Source: Flectobacillus roseus (GTDB lineage: Bacteria; Bacteroidota; Bacteroidia; Cytophagales; Spirosomataceae). From it: a DNA stretch of 64,000 nt. The position numbers were made by a program, and so were the translations under genes. Below, piece after piece: positions 44,924 through 52,875 of this stretch. The DNA lies in assembly GCF_030056665.1 (NCBI RefSeq), contig NZ_JASHIG010000002.1; one strand, 5' to 3'. The notes under the pieces are model-generated. The model was not told the DNA's origin. It made no database searches and worked only from the letters and a program-made list of their open reading frames with translations. Within the stretch, counting starts at the first letter, position 1. The number at the start of each line of letters is the position of its first letter.

Positions 44924-45505
44924 ATGAAAAAAATCACCTTCTTTACTTCTTGCCTTGCAATTCTTTTAATGGGAATTCTCAGTTATTTTTTCTGGGATGA
45001 ACATCAAGAAGAAATTGCACTGATGATCAATATCAAGAAAGGTTTACCACATATTACAAAAGATAATTTTTCTAAGTCAGATTCTTGTCTGTGGCTATGG
45101 TACTCCAATACAACACTTTATAAAGTTTGTGCAGATCAACATGGCAATACAAACATTGGATATGGTTCAAGAAATTGGAGACAAAAGTTCAAGGCAACCC
45201 CTAGCAAGATGTACTTTTCAGACGGCGATTTTAACCTAAACGATTTCCCTGAAATCTATTTGTTCGGTCTCACACCTCATGGGTACGTGGTACAGGCCTA
45301 TGAATTTCAACATGAGACTTTAAAATCCTTTGTCCTACCTCCGCTCATGGGAACTCATCAAATTGAGTATCGTGGCTGTGATACCTTATATTTTGAGAAA
45401 AACTTTTTGGTGCGTCAATTTTCAACGAATTCGGGGCAAAAAGCCTGCTATTACGAACTTATGCCTAACTTGCAGTTCGAACTTCGATTTACGAAGACTC
45501 TTTAA
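44924..45505 (+). CDS. Membrane-anchored hypothetical protein, 193 aa
   Basis: An N-terminal hydrophobic segment (FFTSCLAILLMGILSYFFW) is followed by a soluble extracytoplasmic part of about 165 residues with several Cys (SDSCLWLWYS, YKVCAD, YRGCDTLYF, QKACYYEL), which may form disulfides. It is not a lipoprotein by motif. No family is recognised. It lies 17 bases upstream of an acetyltransferase gene, suggesting co-transcription. Confidence 0.65.
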   Translation: MKKITFFTSCLAILLMGILSYFFWDEHQEEIALMINIKKGLPHITKDNFSKSDSCLWLWYSNTTLYKVCADQHGNTNIGYGSRNWRQKFKATPSKMYFSDGDFNLNDFPEIYLFGLTPHGYVVQAYEFQHETLKSFVLPPLMGTHQIEYRGCDTLYFEKNFLVRQFSTNSGQKACYYELMPNLQFELRFTKTL

Positions 45506-45522
45506 TTACTTCATCAAGATTT

Positions 45523-46038
45523 ATGAATTACCAAATTAGAAAAGCAAATTTGGAAGACAGTGAATGCCTCTCCGCACTTTGCAAAAGTATTTACGTTGAA
45601 CATTATCTTCATTTATGGCTTGAGGGAGGAAAAGAATGGTATCTTGAGAAATCCTATGCCGAACAGGTTATTTTATCCGAAATAGCGTATCCTAATTCAG
45701 ATTATTTTCTTCTTTTGGTCGACACCATACCTGTGGGATATTTGAAGGTAAACTATGATTATTCAGAAAAGAAAAGCGCTTTAGAGGTAGAAAGAATCTA
45801 TTTTTATCAATCACACAAAGGACTTGGACTAGGTCGTAAACTGATAGAGTTTGCTTTTGAGTTAGCTCAACAACGAGGAAAAGAAAGTGTCATTCTGAAA
45901 GCTATGGATAGTAGTGTAGATGCCATTGGCTTTTATCATAAAATCGGTTTCCTACAAATTGGCACACTTGTTTTAGAAGGTTTTGAATTGATGAAACCAG
46001 AATTCAGAGGAATGGTTATTTTAGAATATTGTCTTTAA
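45523..46038 (+). CDS. GNAT-family N-acetyltransferase
   Basis: A 171-residue GNAT protein with an acetyl-CoA loop QSHKGLGLGRKLIEFAFELA (Q/R-x-x-G-x-G/A pattern) and the late Asn/Tyr-rich GFYHKIGFLQIG. The N-terminal part is typical (IRKANLEDSECLSALCKSIY). It acts in the cytoplasm on an unknown amine, either a protein N-terminus or a small molecule. It is followed by a terminator shared with the opposite gene. Confidence 0.9.
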   Translation: MNYQIRKANLEDSECLSALCKSIYVEHYLHLWLEGGKEWYLEKSYAEQVILSEIAYPNSDYFLLLVDTIPVGYLKVNYDYSEKKSALEVERIYFYQSHKGLGLGRKLIEFAFELAQQRGKESVILKAMDSSVDAIGFYHKIGFLQIGTLVLEGFELMKPEFRGMVILEYCL

Positions 46039-46042
46039 TAGA

Positions 46043-46078
46043 AAACCCTTGCTATACTTAGCGTATTGGCAAGGGTTT
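46043..46078. terminator. Bidirectional terminator hairpin
   Basis: AAACCCTTGC pairs with GCAAGGGTTT across a 16-base loop, between the convergent GNAT and DUF1801 genes, and the stem ends in A and T tracts on either side. Confidence 0.7.
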
Positions 46079-46083
46079 GTGTT

Positions 46084-46440
46084 TTATTTACTCCTATTTT
46101 CCTCTAGTCTGTAAGTTACCATTTTTTGAATCAAATCAAAAGGAATCTCCTGATTTAAAGGAAATTGTATGGAACCCTTAGCCCATTTATAAGGCCCTAA
46201 CTCTGATTCAAAATGTTTTATTCCTGAGCCTGTCGGATAAAATCCTATATGATTTTTATAGGCGGCAAAATAGACCAATACGCCTTTGTACTTGTATGCG
46301 GGCATATTGTAGCTAATGCACTCCTGAGCCTCTGGGGCAGTTTCTTTGATTAAATCTCGAATTTGACCTACAATTAGTTGAACCTCCTCAGGAAAGTTTG
46401 ATTCGTACTCGTCTACGCTTAAGAACTTATGCTTTTCCAT
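46084..46440 (-). CDS. DUF1801 (YdhG-like) protein
   Basis: A 118-residue protein with the DUF1801 pattern: YESNFPEEVQLIVGQIRDLIKETAPEA, then ECISYNMPAYKYKGVLVYFA, HIGFYPTGSGI, and the final KGSIQFPLNQEIPFDLIQKMV. Some members (Bacillus Fra-type) have been proposed as iron chaperones, but most lack evidence. It overlaps the end of the upstream DoxX gene by 14 bases, so the two are translationally linked. Confidence 0.9.
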   Translation of the reverse strand: MEKHKFLSVDEYESNFPEEVQLIVGQIRDLIKETAPEAQECISYNMPAYKYKGVLVYFAAYKNHIGFYPTGSGIKHFESELGPYKWAKGSIQFPLNQEIPFDLIQKMVTYRLEENRSK

Positions 46441-46798
46441 CTTCCAGTTTGTGGTAGTAAAAATAAGAAACCAACAAAATAGCTAGAACGATCAAAGGGA
46501 AAAACGCTTCACCGCCTATGCCATCCACCGCGGCATGACTAATACTGGCAAAAAGGAAGTCAAAAACAAAACCTGCATAAGCCCATTCTTTTAATCGCTT
46601 GGGGACTTTTGGAATAATCAGTGCCAAAGTTCCTAAAACTTTGAATACGACTAGGGCATTTCCAAAATACTCAGGATAGCCCAAATGTTTGATTCCTTCC
46701 TTCGCCAATTCGGTTTGAGAAGTTAGCGCTGGCATAACTCCTTCAAATAGAAAAATTAAGGTAGTGGTAACCCAGAAAATAATTTTGTCTTTTTTCAT
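46427..46798 (-). CDS. DoxX-like family membrane protein
   Basis: A 123-residue protein with four helices: KIIFWVTTTLIFLFEGVM, VVFKVLGTLALIIPK, WAYAGFVFDFLFASISHAAV and FFPLIVLAILLVSYFYY. This matches DoxX-like proteins. The motif LGYPEYF between the first two helices is typical of the subgroup. The function is unknown; some relatives are linked to thiol or redox balance. It is co-transcribed with the DUF1801 gene. Confidence 0.9.
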   Translation of the reverse strand: MKKDKIIFWVTTTLIFLFEGVMPALTSQTELAKEGIKHLGYPEYFGNALVVFKVLGTLALIIPKVPKRLKEWAYAGFVFDFLFASISHAAVDGIGGEAFFPLIVLAILLVSYFYYHKLEDGKA

Positions 46799-46956
46799 GT
46801 TAAATAAAGAGAAATTAAGTGTTTATGCGGTATTGCGAGTTAGTAATATACGAAGAATTTCAATCTATTTCGGTTTGGAGATTTCGGAAATTTGGGAAAA
46901 TACCTAATTCCTGAATAAAGAGGTAAATTATCCCCTTTTTTCCTATCCCCTATCAA

Positions 46957-47370
46957 TTACTGTTTCATTGCTAAAAACTCCTCCATATCCATCCAGCCAA
47001 TTTCCCAAATATGCCCATCGAGGTCATTATAGGCGCGACCGTACATAAAGCCGTAATCTTGTGCTGGTCGAGCTTCTGTTCCTCCTGCGGCCAAGGCTTT
47101 TTCCAAAATAGTGTCAACCTCCTCTCTACTTTCTGTATCCAGCGCAATCAGAATCTGAGAAGTTTCGTGTGCATTAGGAATCTGCTTTGGTGTAAAAGTC
47201 TGAAATCTAGCTTCTTCCAACAACATTACAAAAATATTTTCAGAAATAATCATGCAAGTAGCCTGATCGTCAGTAAACTGAGGGTTAAATGTGTATCCGA
47301 TTTGGGTAAAAAACTCAATTGATTTTTGGAGATTTTTTACTGGTAGATTTAAAAAGATTTTAGAAGCCAT
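46957..47370 (-). CDS. VOC/glyoxalase family protein
   Basis: A 137-residue VOC protein (NLPVKNLQKSIEFFTQIGYTF, MLLEEARFQTF, and GYKNDLDGHIWEIGW-like ending GRAYNDLDGHIWEIGWMD). It represents the common 'extradiol dioxygenase/lactoylglutathione lyase-like' type of unknown substrate. The C-terminal Glu of the metal site (WEIGW) and the first strand appear complete. It is read divergently from the GlxA-like regulator that starts 180 bases away. Confidence 0.88.
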   Translation of the reverse strand: MASKIFLNLPVKNLQKSIEFFTQIGYTFNPQFTDDQATCMIISENIFVMLLEEARFQTFTPKQIPNAHETSQILIALDTESREEVDTILEKALAAGGTEARPAQDYGFMYGRAYNDLDGHIWEIGWMDMEEFLAMKQ

Positions 47371-47483
47371 ACGATTTTTGTTTTTGAATATGTTTTATCA
47401 GAAAACTTAAATTTCTTTTCTTTTTTGACAAAATTAGCGACTACAAAATTTAGCCATATATAGTAAATACGACAAAAAAAAGG

Positions 47484-47514
47484 TTGTTTACGACAACATT
47501 AATTTTTACATTTG
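47484..47514 (+). promoter_or_regulatory. Bacteroidota-type promoter of the GlxA-like regulator
   Basis: TTG at 47484-47486 and TAcaTTTG at 47507-47514 are 20 bases apart, fitting the -33/-7 consensus of Bacteroidota. A repeated TACGACAA word at 47468 and 47489 flanks the TTG, possibly an operator. The gene starts 37 bases downstream. Confidence 0.6.
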
Positions 47515-47550
47515 TAAGTAAACAAAAACCTTACTTTAAACCTAAACATC

Positions 47551-48528
47551 ATGAAAAAAGTAGCCATTCTTGTGCCAGAAACTGCTGTAATAGAAGCAGT
47601 TGCCGACCCTCGCTATATTCTACTTGCTGTTAATCAATTTCTTTCTCAGGCAGGTCAGCCACCCTTGTTTGAGGTGCAGTTAGTCGGACAAAGCAAAGAA
47701 GTGAGAGTAGCCAATGGCGTGTTTTCCATACATACCGATGCCTTAATCGAAGATGCCCAAAAACCTGACTTAATTATCATTCCAGCATTGAGTGGAAACT
47801 TGCAGGATGCTATTTCTCTTAATCAATCCTTTTTACCTTGGATTCGCCAAAACTATCAGGAAGGTACCGAGGTGGCAAGTTTGTGTTTGGGAGCATTTTT
47901 ATTGGCATCAACAGGGCTTCTCAATGGCAAATCTTGTTCAACGCATTGGCTATTTGCTAACGATTTCAGAACCATGTTTCCTGAGGTAACCTTGATGGAC
48001 AATCGAATAATTACAGAACAAAACGGTCTTTATTCGAGCGGGGGCGCCAACTCGTATTGGAACCTTTTATTGCATTTAGTCGAAAAGTATAGCAGTCGAG
48101 AATTAGCAGTGTTGGCGTCTAAATTTTTTGTCTTGGATATCAATCGTAAAAGTCAGTCCTCTTTCAGCATTTTTCATGGACAAAAAATGCACGACGATAC
48201 CGTCATAAAGTCAGTACAAGAATTTATTGAGGAGCATTTCGAAAAAAGAATTACGATTGAAGAATTAGCGGCTCAACACAACCTCGGTCGACGGACTTTT
48301 GAAAGAAGATTTAAAAAAGCCACCAATAATTCAGTAATCGAATACGTCCAGAGGGTAAGAATAGAAGCAGCAAAAAAAGCCTTAGAAAGTGGTCAAAAAA
48401 CTATTACCGAAGTAATTTTTGACGTTGGCTACAGCGACACGAAGGCATTCAGAGATGTTTTCAAAAAGATTACTGGGCTGTCGCCAACGGATTATAAACA
48501 ACGATATGAAAAAATAGGCATTGAATAA
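47551..48528 (+). CDS. GlxA-like regulator: DJ-1/PfpI domain plus AraC HTH
   Basis: A 325-residue protein. An N-terminal DJ-1/PfpI fold (1-190) has a nucleophile-elbow-like VASLCLGAFLLASTGLL with Cys in the usual place. The C-terminal AraC domain carries FEKRITIEELAAQHNLGRRTFERRFKKAT and TITEVIFDVGYSDTKAFRDVFKKITGLSPTDY. Such regulators sense small nitrogen- or carbonyl-containing metabolites. The neighbouring VOC gene is a plausible target, and a good promoter is present upstream. Confidence 0.94.
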   Translation: MKKVAILVPETAVIEAVADPRYILLAVNQFLSQAGQPPLFEVQLVGQSKEVRVANGVFSIHTDALIEDAQKPDLIIIPALSGNLQDAISLNQSFLPWIRQNYQEGTEVASLCLGAFLLASTGLLNGKSCSTHWLFANDFRTMFPEVTLMDNRIITEQNGLYSSGGANSYWNLLLHLVEKYSSRELAVLASKFFVLDINRKSQSSFSIFHGQKMHDDTVIKSVQEFIEEHFEKRITIEELAAQHNLGRRTFERRFKKATNNSVIEYVQRVRIEAAKKALESGQKTITEVIFDVGYSDTKAFRDVFKKITGLSPTDYKQRYEKIGIE

Positions 48529-48533
48529 CTGTC

Positions 48534-48570
48534 TCAGTATGAAGAAACCACGCTGGTATCTTCATACTGA
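48534..48570. terminator. Bidirectional hairpin between convergent genes
   Basis: TCAGTATGAAGA pairs with TCTTCATACTGA around a 13-base middle that adds further pairing (ACCA/TGGT). It lies just after the GlxA-like gene and before the end of the hydrolase gene. Confidence 0.7.
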
Positions 48571-48589
48571 AACTTTATAGCATCAACTT

Positions 48590-49381
48590 CTATTCCTCCA
48601 AGAACTTCAGGATCTCATTTGAAAACTCTGCGGTTCTGTAAGTTCCGTTATGGTCTCCTTTCACAATGGACAATTTTGCATTTTTGAAAAATCCCTGAAG
48701 AACTTTCGGATCGCCATTATCCAAATCGGCATCACCGTTGATAACCATTGCTTTGCCTTTAAAATTTGCCAGTGCTTTGGGCGAAGTCGAGGGTTGATAA
48801 CGTTGTAAATAACCTAACACCAAGGTATCCGCCCCAATTGATTTGGCATACTTTACAGCACCTTGCGCCTCAGGATATAAATACGCTTTCCCTAGAAAAG
48901 CCTCCTCAAACATTTTTCTTCTATCCCATTCTGGATTGGTAAAATGCTGACCTATTCCTCCCAGCACTACTTTTTTGACTTGTTTATCCAAGCTCAATAG
49001 TTTAGCGGCGATAATTGCCCCTCTTGAATAGCCTACCACTGTATATTCTTTAATCTGTAAAGATTTTATCAATGCCATCATATCTATGGTTTCGGCATTA
49101 TTTTGATAAAACTTTTCCTCGTGAGGTTTGTCAGATTTCCCATTACCACGCATATCTGGTACAATCACACGGTAGCCCTTCTCGATCAAATCTTTATATA
49201 ATTGTGTTCGACGCCAATTAGCACCTGTATTGATAAATCCATGTAATAAAAGCACGGGATTGCCTCGACCAGTATCTTCATAGGCAATTCGTTGATGATC
49301 AAAGGAATCGAAATAATAGATAGTTTGTGCTTTTAACGAAAAGCATGAAATGAAGGTAATTAGGAGTATTATAGGTTTCAT
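48590..49381 (-). CDS. Secreted alpha/beta hydrolase
   Basis: Start at MKPIILLITFISCFS; upstream codons are dubious. The signal peptide is cut near KAQ. The 263-residue enzyme has the oxyanion LLLHGFINTGANW, the nucleophile elbow VVGYSRGA, the Asp in NGDADLDNGD and the His in KGDHNGTYR. It acts outside the cytoplasm on an ester or similar bond. It lies 38 bases downstream of a GNAT gene on the same strand, so it may share its transcript. Confidence 0.9.
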   Translation of the reverse strand: MKPIILLITFISCFSLKAQTIYYFDSFDHQRIAYEDTGRGNPVLLLHGFINTGANWRRTQLYKDLIEKGYRVIVPDMRGNGKSDKPHEEKFYQNNAETIDMMALIKSLQIKEYTVVGYSRGAIIAAKLLSLDKQVKKVVLGGIGQHFTNPEWDRRKMFEEAFLGKAYLYPEAQGAVKYAKSIGADTLVLGYLQRYQPSTSPKALANFKGKAMVINGDADLDNGDPKVLQGFFKNAKLSIVKGDHNGTYRTAEFSNEILKFLEE

Positions 49382-49418
49382 AAGAAAGAGAAATAGTTTT
49401 ATAGAAAATGAAAAATCG

Positions 49419-49925
49419 TCAGACACTCAGTTCAAAAAGAAATAACTCATCGTTGTGCATTTTAATTTTATCAACCTTAACAAGACCTATTTTTTCCAAT
49501 AATTTTTGTGAGGCATAGTTTTCCAAATTCGTAATGGCTTTGATTTTTTTGAGAGAAAAATCTTCAATAGCAGCCTTCAACATCCGTGAAGCGGCTTCAA
49601 AACCGTAGCCTTTTCCTTCATATTCAGGAAAAAATGCAAAGCCTATGTCGATACCCTCCAAGCCTTCGCGGTCATACAAGCCACAACTGCCAATTTTGAC
49701 ACCATCCTCCTTACGAATCACAGTATAATTGCCATATCCAAGTCGCTCGTATTGATACAACACACGACTATTGATATAATGAATGGCATCTTCCACATCT
49801 TGGACATTTCTGTCTCCAATAAATTGTAGCCATTTGGGAGTATTCAACAAAGCCAAAATAAATTCGGCATCTTCAAGGTCTGTCGGTTTTAAGATTAACC
49901 GTTCTGTTTCAAATGTTTTGTACAT
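49419..49925 (-). CDS. RimJ/RimL-type GNAT acetyltransferase
   Basis: The start is at MYKTFETERLILKP, the normal opening of the family (the longer frame adds 11 residues). The 168-residue protein has FIGDRNVQDVEDAIHYINSR, then FFPEYEGKGYGFEAASRML (acetyl-CoA loop), and ends in LENYASQKLLEKIGL. It modifies ribosomal proteins or small amines. Same-strand neighbour of the hydrolase gene. Confidence 0.92.
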   Translation of the reverse strand: MYKTFETERLILKPTDLEDAEFILALLNTPKWLQFIGDRNVQDVEDAIHYINSRVLYQYERLGYGNYTVIRKEDGVKIGSCGLYDREGLEGIDIGFAFFPEYEGKGYGFEAASRMLKAAIEDFSLKKIKAITNLENYASQKLLEKIGLVKVDKIKMHNDELFLFELSV

Positions 49926-50081
49926 TGGGTGTTGGGAGAGGTAAGTAGCTAAACGCATTAAGTAAAAGCTGTACGCTAAGCGAATTTATGTAAAAAATAA
50001 TGCAAAATAGAGAATATAGTATAAGAGCACGTTTAAATTTTCTAAGTAATAAAAAATGAAAAAGCTTGTATTTAGTTTTAT

Positions 50082-50167
50082 GAAATCCTACTGTTTGAGC
50101 CGCAGGCGAGTTTAGGATTTCTTGACTTTCTTTTGTTACTTTTCTTGTGTCAAGACAAGAAAAGTAA
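50082..50167. repeat. Two hairpins in the gap upstream of the dehydratase gene
   Basis: GAAATCCTA pairs with TAGGATTTC (50082-50121), then TTACTTTTCTTGT pairs perfectly with ACAAGAAAAGTAA around GTCAAG (50136-50167). The second carries the GTGTCAAGACAAGAAAAG wording of dispersed elements seen in Cytophagales genomes (recalled, not looked up). The remainder of the 415-base gap has no supported gene. Confidence 0.65.
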
Positions 50168-50340
50168 GGAGTGTCGATAGGAAATTCTGTTTCTTTTACA
50201 AATACCAAATAGAATTTCAAACATACTATAAGTCAATTATCTCTTTTGGTTTTCGTTGCCAATTGAATCTCTCTAAAATTAATCATAATTTCCAGAAAAC
50301 ATTAATTTAGCATCTATCCCGAAAAACAAAACCTTTTAAC

Positions 50341-52056
50341 ATGAAAAAAAATCAACTTCGTTCACAAAACTGGTTTGGAAAATCAGGCAAAGATGGATTT
50401 ATCTATCGAGCTTGGATGAAAAATCAGGGGATTCCATCTGATTTCTTTGAAGGAAAACCTGTCATTGGTATCTGTAATACTTGGTCAGAGCTCACTCCTT
50501 GCAATGCCCATTTCCGCGACCTTGCCGAATCCGTCAAAAAAGGGGTGCTCGAAGCTGGCGGCTTCCCTGTCGAATTTCCAGTGATGTCTCTTGGCGAAAC
50601 GCTCATCAAACCTACTGCTATGCTCTATCGAAATTTGGCAAGTATGGACGTTGAAGAATCAATCCGAGCCAACCCGATCGACGGCGTAGTATTGCTTTGC
50701 GGTTGCGACAAAACCACCCCTTCGCTCGTAATGGGTGCTTGTAGCGTAGACTTGCCTACCCTAGTCATTTCGGGTGGTCCGATGATGAAAGGAAAATGGA
50801 AGGGTAAAGACATCGGTACTTCTGATGTTTGGCGATTTGCTGAGGCATACAAACTAGGGGAATTATCCCAAGAAGAATTTGTGGAAGCAGAAGCCTGCAT
50901 GGCTCGTACACAAGGTCACTGCGCTGTGATGGGAACAGCCTCCACGATGGCGACTATGGTCGAAGCTTTAGGTTTATCCTTGCCCAACAATGCGGCTATT
51001 CCAGCGGCGGATGCGAGAAGAAAAGTAATTTCTCAACTTTCGGGTAGACGTATCGTCGAAATGGTGCAGGAAAATTTGACCTTAAGTAAAATACTGACCA
51101 GAGAGGCATTTGAAAATGCCATCAAGGTAAATGCAGCGATTGGCGGTTCCACCAATTTTGTGATTCACCTTTTGGCTATTGCAGGTCGTATTGGCGTCGA
51201 TTTATCGATTGATGATTTTGATAAACTTTCACAGGATATTCCTCTATTGGCAAACCTTCAACCTTCTGGGGAGCATTTTATGGAAGATTTGTATTATGCT
51301 GGAGGCCTCCCTGCAGTCATGAAACAAATGCTAGAGCATTTACATCAAAATACGATTACGGTAAATGGTAAAACTGTAGCTGAAAATGTTACGCAATCTG
51401 AAATTTACAATTCTGATATCATTAGTTCACTAGAAAATCCTTTTAAACCCAATTCAGGAATTGCCGTTGTCAAAGGAAATTTGGCACCCAACGGCGCTGT
51501 CATCAAACCTTCTGCCGCAACTCCTGCTTTGATGAAACATCGAGGGAGAGCCGTGGTTTTTGAAAATATAGAAGACTATCATGCCAAAATTGATCATCCT
51601 GATTTGGATATTGATGAAAACTCGGTGATGGTTCTCAAAAATGTAGGTCCCAAAGGCTATCCCGGCATGGCGGAAGTAGGCAACATGAGTTTGCCCAAAA
51701 AGATATTAGAAAAGGGTATTAAAGATATGGTTCGTATTTCGGACGGCAGAATGAGTGGCACGGGTTTTGGCACAGTAGTACTTCATGTCTCGCCCGAGGC
51801 TGCGGATGGCGGTACTATTGCGTTGGTTCAAAATGGTGACTGGATATCCTTAGATGTAGACAATCGGAGTATTACCTTAGAAGTTTCTGAGGAAGAGCTT
51901 GACAATCGACGGAAAAATTGGGTGGCACCCAATCTAAACATCAATCGCGGATATGTAAACTTATACATCAATAACGTCGAGCAAGCACATTTGGGAGCAG
52001 ACATGAGCTTTTTGAAAGGGAAATCTGGCAGTGAAGTTGCCCGTGATTCGCACTGA
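50341..52056 (+). CDS. Sugar-acid dehydratase of the IlvD/Edd family (arabonate/fuconate type)
   Basis: A 571-residue Fe-S dehydratase. The three Cys of the [2Fe-2S] cluster are C54 (TWSELTPCNAH), C122 (CGCDKTTPS) and C194 (TQGHCAVMGTAST). The DVWRFAEAYKLGELS segment and the GKWKGKDIG loop mark the pentonate/hexonate group (L-arabonate-like) rather than branched-chain amino-acid IlvD. It dehydrates a sugar acid to a 2-keto-3-deoxy acid in an oxidative sugar pathway. The neighbouring SDRs, one of L-fucose-dehydrogenase type at 63.3 kb, could supply the lactone or acid. Which sugar is used is uncertain. Confidence 0.93.
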   Translation: MKKNQLRSQNWFGKSGKDGFIYRAWMKNQGIPSDFFEGKPVIGICNTWSELTPCNAHFRDLAESVKKGVLEAGGFPVEFPVMSLGETLIKPTAMLYRNLASMDVEESIRANPIDGVVLLCGCDKTTPSLVMGACSVDLPTLVISGGPMMKGKWKGKDIGTSDVWRFAEAYKLGELSQEEFVEAEACMARTQGHCAVMGTASTMATMVEALGLSLPNNAAIPAADARRKVISQLSGRRIVEMVQENLTLSKILTREAFENAIKVNAAIGGSTNFVIHLLAIAGRIGVDLSIDDFDKLSQDIPLLANLQPSGEHFMEDLYYAGGLPAVMKQMLEHLHQNTITVNGKTVAENVTQSEIYNSDIISSLENPFKPNSGIAVVKGNLAPNGAVIKPSAATPALMKHRGRAVVFENIEDYHAKIDHPDLDIDENSVMVLKNVGPKGYPGMAEVGNMSLPKKILEKGIKDMVRISDGRMSGTGFGTVVLHVSPEAADGGTIALVQNGDWISLDVDNRSITLEVSEEELDNRRKNWVAPNLNINRGYVNLYINNVEQAHLGADMSFLKGKSGSEVARDSH

Positions 52057-52067
52057 TTTATTATTGA

Positions 52068-52308
52068 GTGAATGTGTGTTTGAGTGATTTAGTGATTATT
52101 TTAGAATTTATTTTTATCGTAGATACGCAATGCCTTGCGTCTAAAGAGGTATTATTTTGAAATATTGTCAAAAAGGCGTTCGAAAAACTAATTTTGAACG
52201 CCTTTTTTGATATTACTTGCTATGTCTCACTAGGCTTAAGACGCAAAGCATTGTGGCTTTACAGCTTAAAATAATCACTTATTCAGTCAATCTCAATTCA
52301 TTCAATTA
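52068..52308. repeat. Full copy of the composite palindromic repeat
   Basis: Left end GAGTGATTTAGTGATTATTT, then the arm GTAGATACGCAATG/TTGCGTCTAAAG, the hairpin core 52167-52211 (GTCAAAAAGGCGTTCGAA with GAACGCCTTTTTTGAT), the right arm TTAAGACGCAAAGCATTG, and a right end AAAATAATCACTTATTCAG complementary to the left. Located between convergent genes. Confidence 0.8.
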
Positions 52309-52321
52309 GAGTTAAAAGCTA

Positions 52322-52516
52322 TTAATGCCAATGTCCTCTACCTCTTCCACGGCCACGTCCGCGTCCAGGTTTTTCTACAACAATGACTTCCCTTGGCTGT
52401 TGAACTACTACCGTTCTTCGTGGACGTCTATCAACAACCACCGTTCGGGTGGGCGTTACACAACTGGCTAAAAATGCCATTGAAAAAATTACAAATAGAC
52501 TCAATATTGTTTTCAT
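52322..52516 (-). CDS. Small Arg/Gly-rich lipoprotein
   Basis: A 64-residue protein: lipoprotein signal (MKTILSLFVIFSMAFLASC, Cys19), then a short region rich in Val and Arg (TRTVVVDRRPRRTVVVQQPREVIVVEKPG) and a tail of GR repeats (GRGRGRGRGHWH). Basic low-complexity lipoproteins of this kind are found in Bacteroidota and may bind anionic polymers in the envelope. No function is known. Confidence 0.7.
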   Translation of the reverse strand: MKTILSLFVIFSMAFLASCVTPTRTVVVDRRPRRTVVVQQPREVIVVEKPGRGRGRGRGRGHWH

Positions 52517-52875
52517 AAGGATTATAATTCAGAAATTAAAAAATCAATTATCTAATCTTAAAACGGTCAAAGTAACCTCAGATTTTGTCAAATAATGGTA
52601 ATTGAGTAAGTGGTTACGATAAGATACCCGTTATCTATTTGAGATTTCTAATTTCTGAAATAAGGATTACACCTTAATTTTCAGTAAAACATGATTCAAG
52701 TGAGTTATTTGTTCTTCCGACATTCCTAAAACTTATTCTGGTAATATCTTTCCATAAAATGATTTTTTCGACAACTTTGTCGCTTTAATTTTTGTTACAA
52801 AATCACTCATTTTCTGTAAAACCGAGGGAATGGCTTTTGTCCTTCCTTTAAGCCCCTTTTAAAAACTATTTAAAA
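52517..52875. other. Intergenic region before the GH125 gene
   Basis: These 359 AT-rich bases between divergent genes show no coding potential. No clear TAnnTTTG box was identified, though promoters for both neighbours must lie here. Confidence 0.45.

Noticed and set aside
49909..50220. Minus-strand open frame of 103 codons upstream of the GNAT gene
   Set aside because: It overlaps the GNAT start and reads through a hairpin repeat with no recognisable protein.
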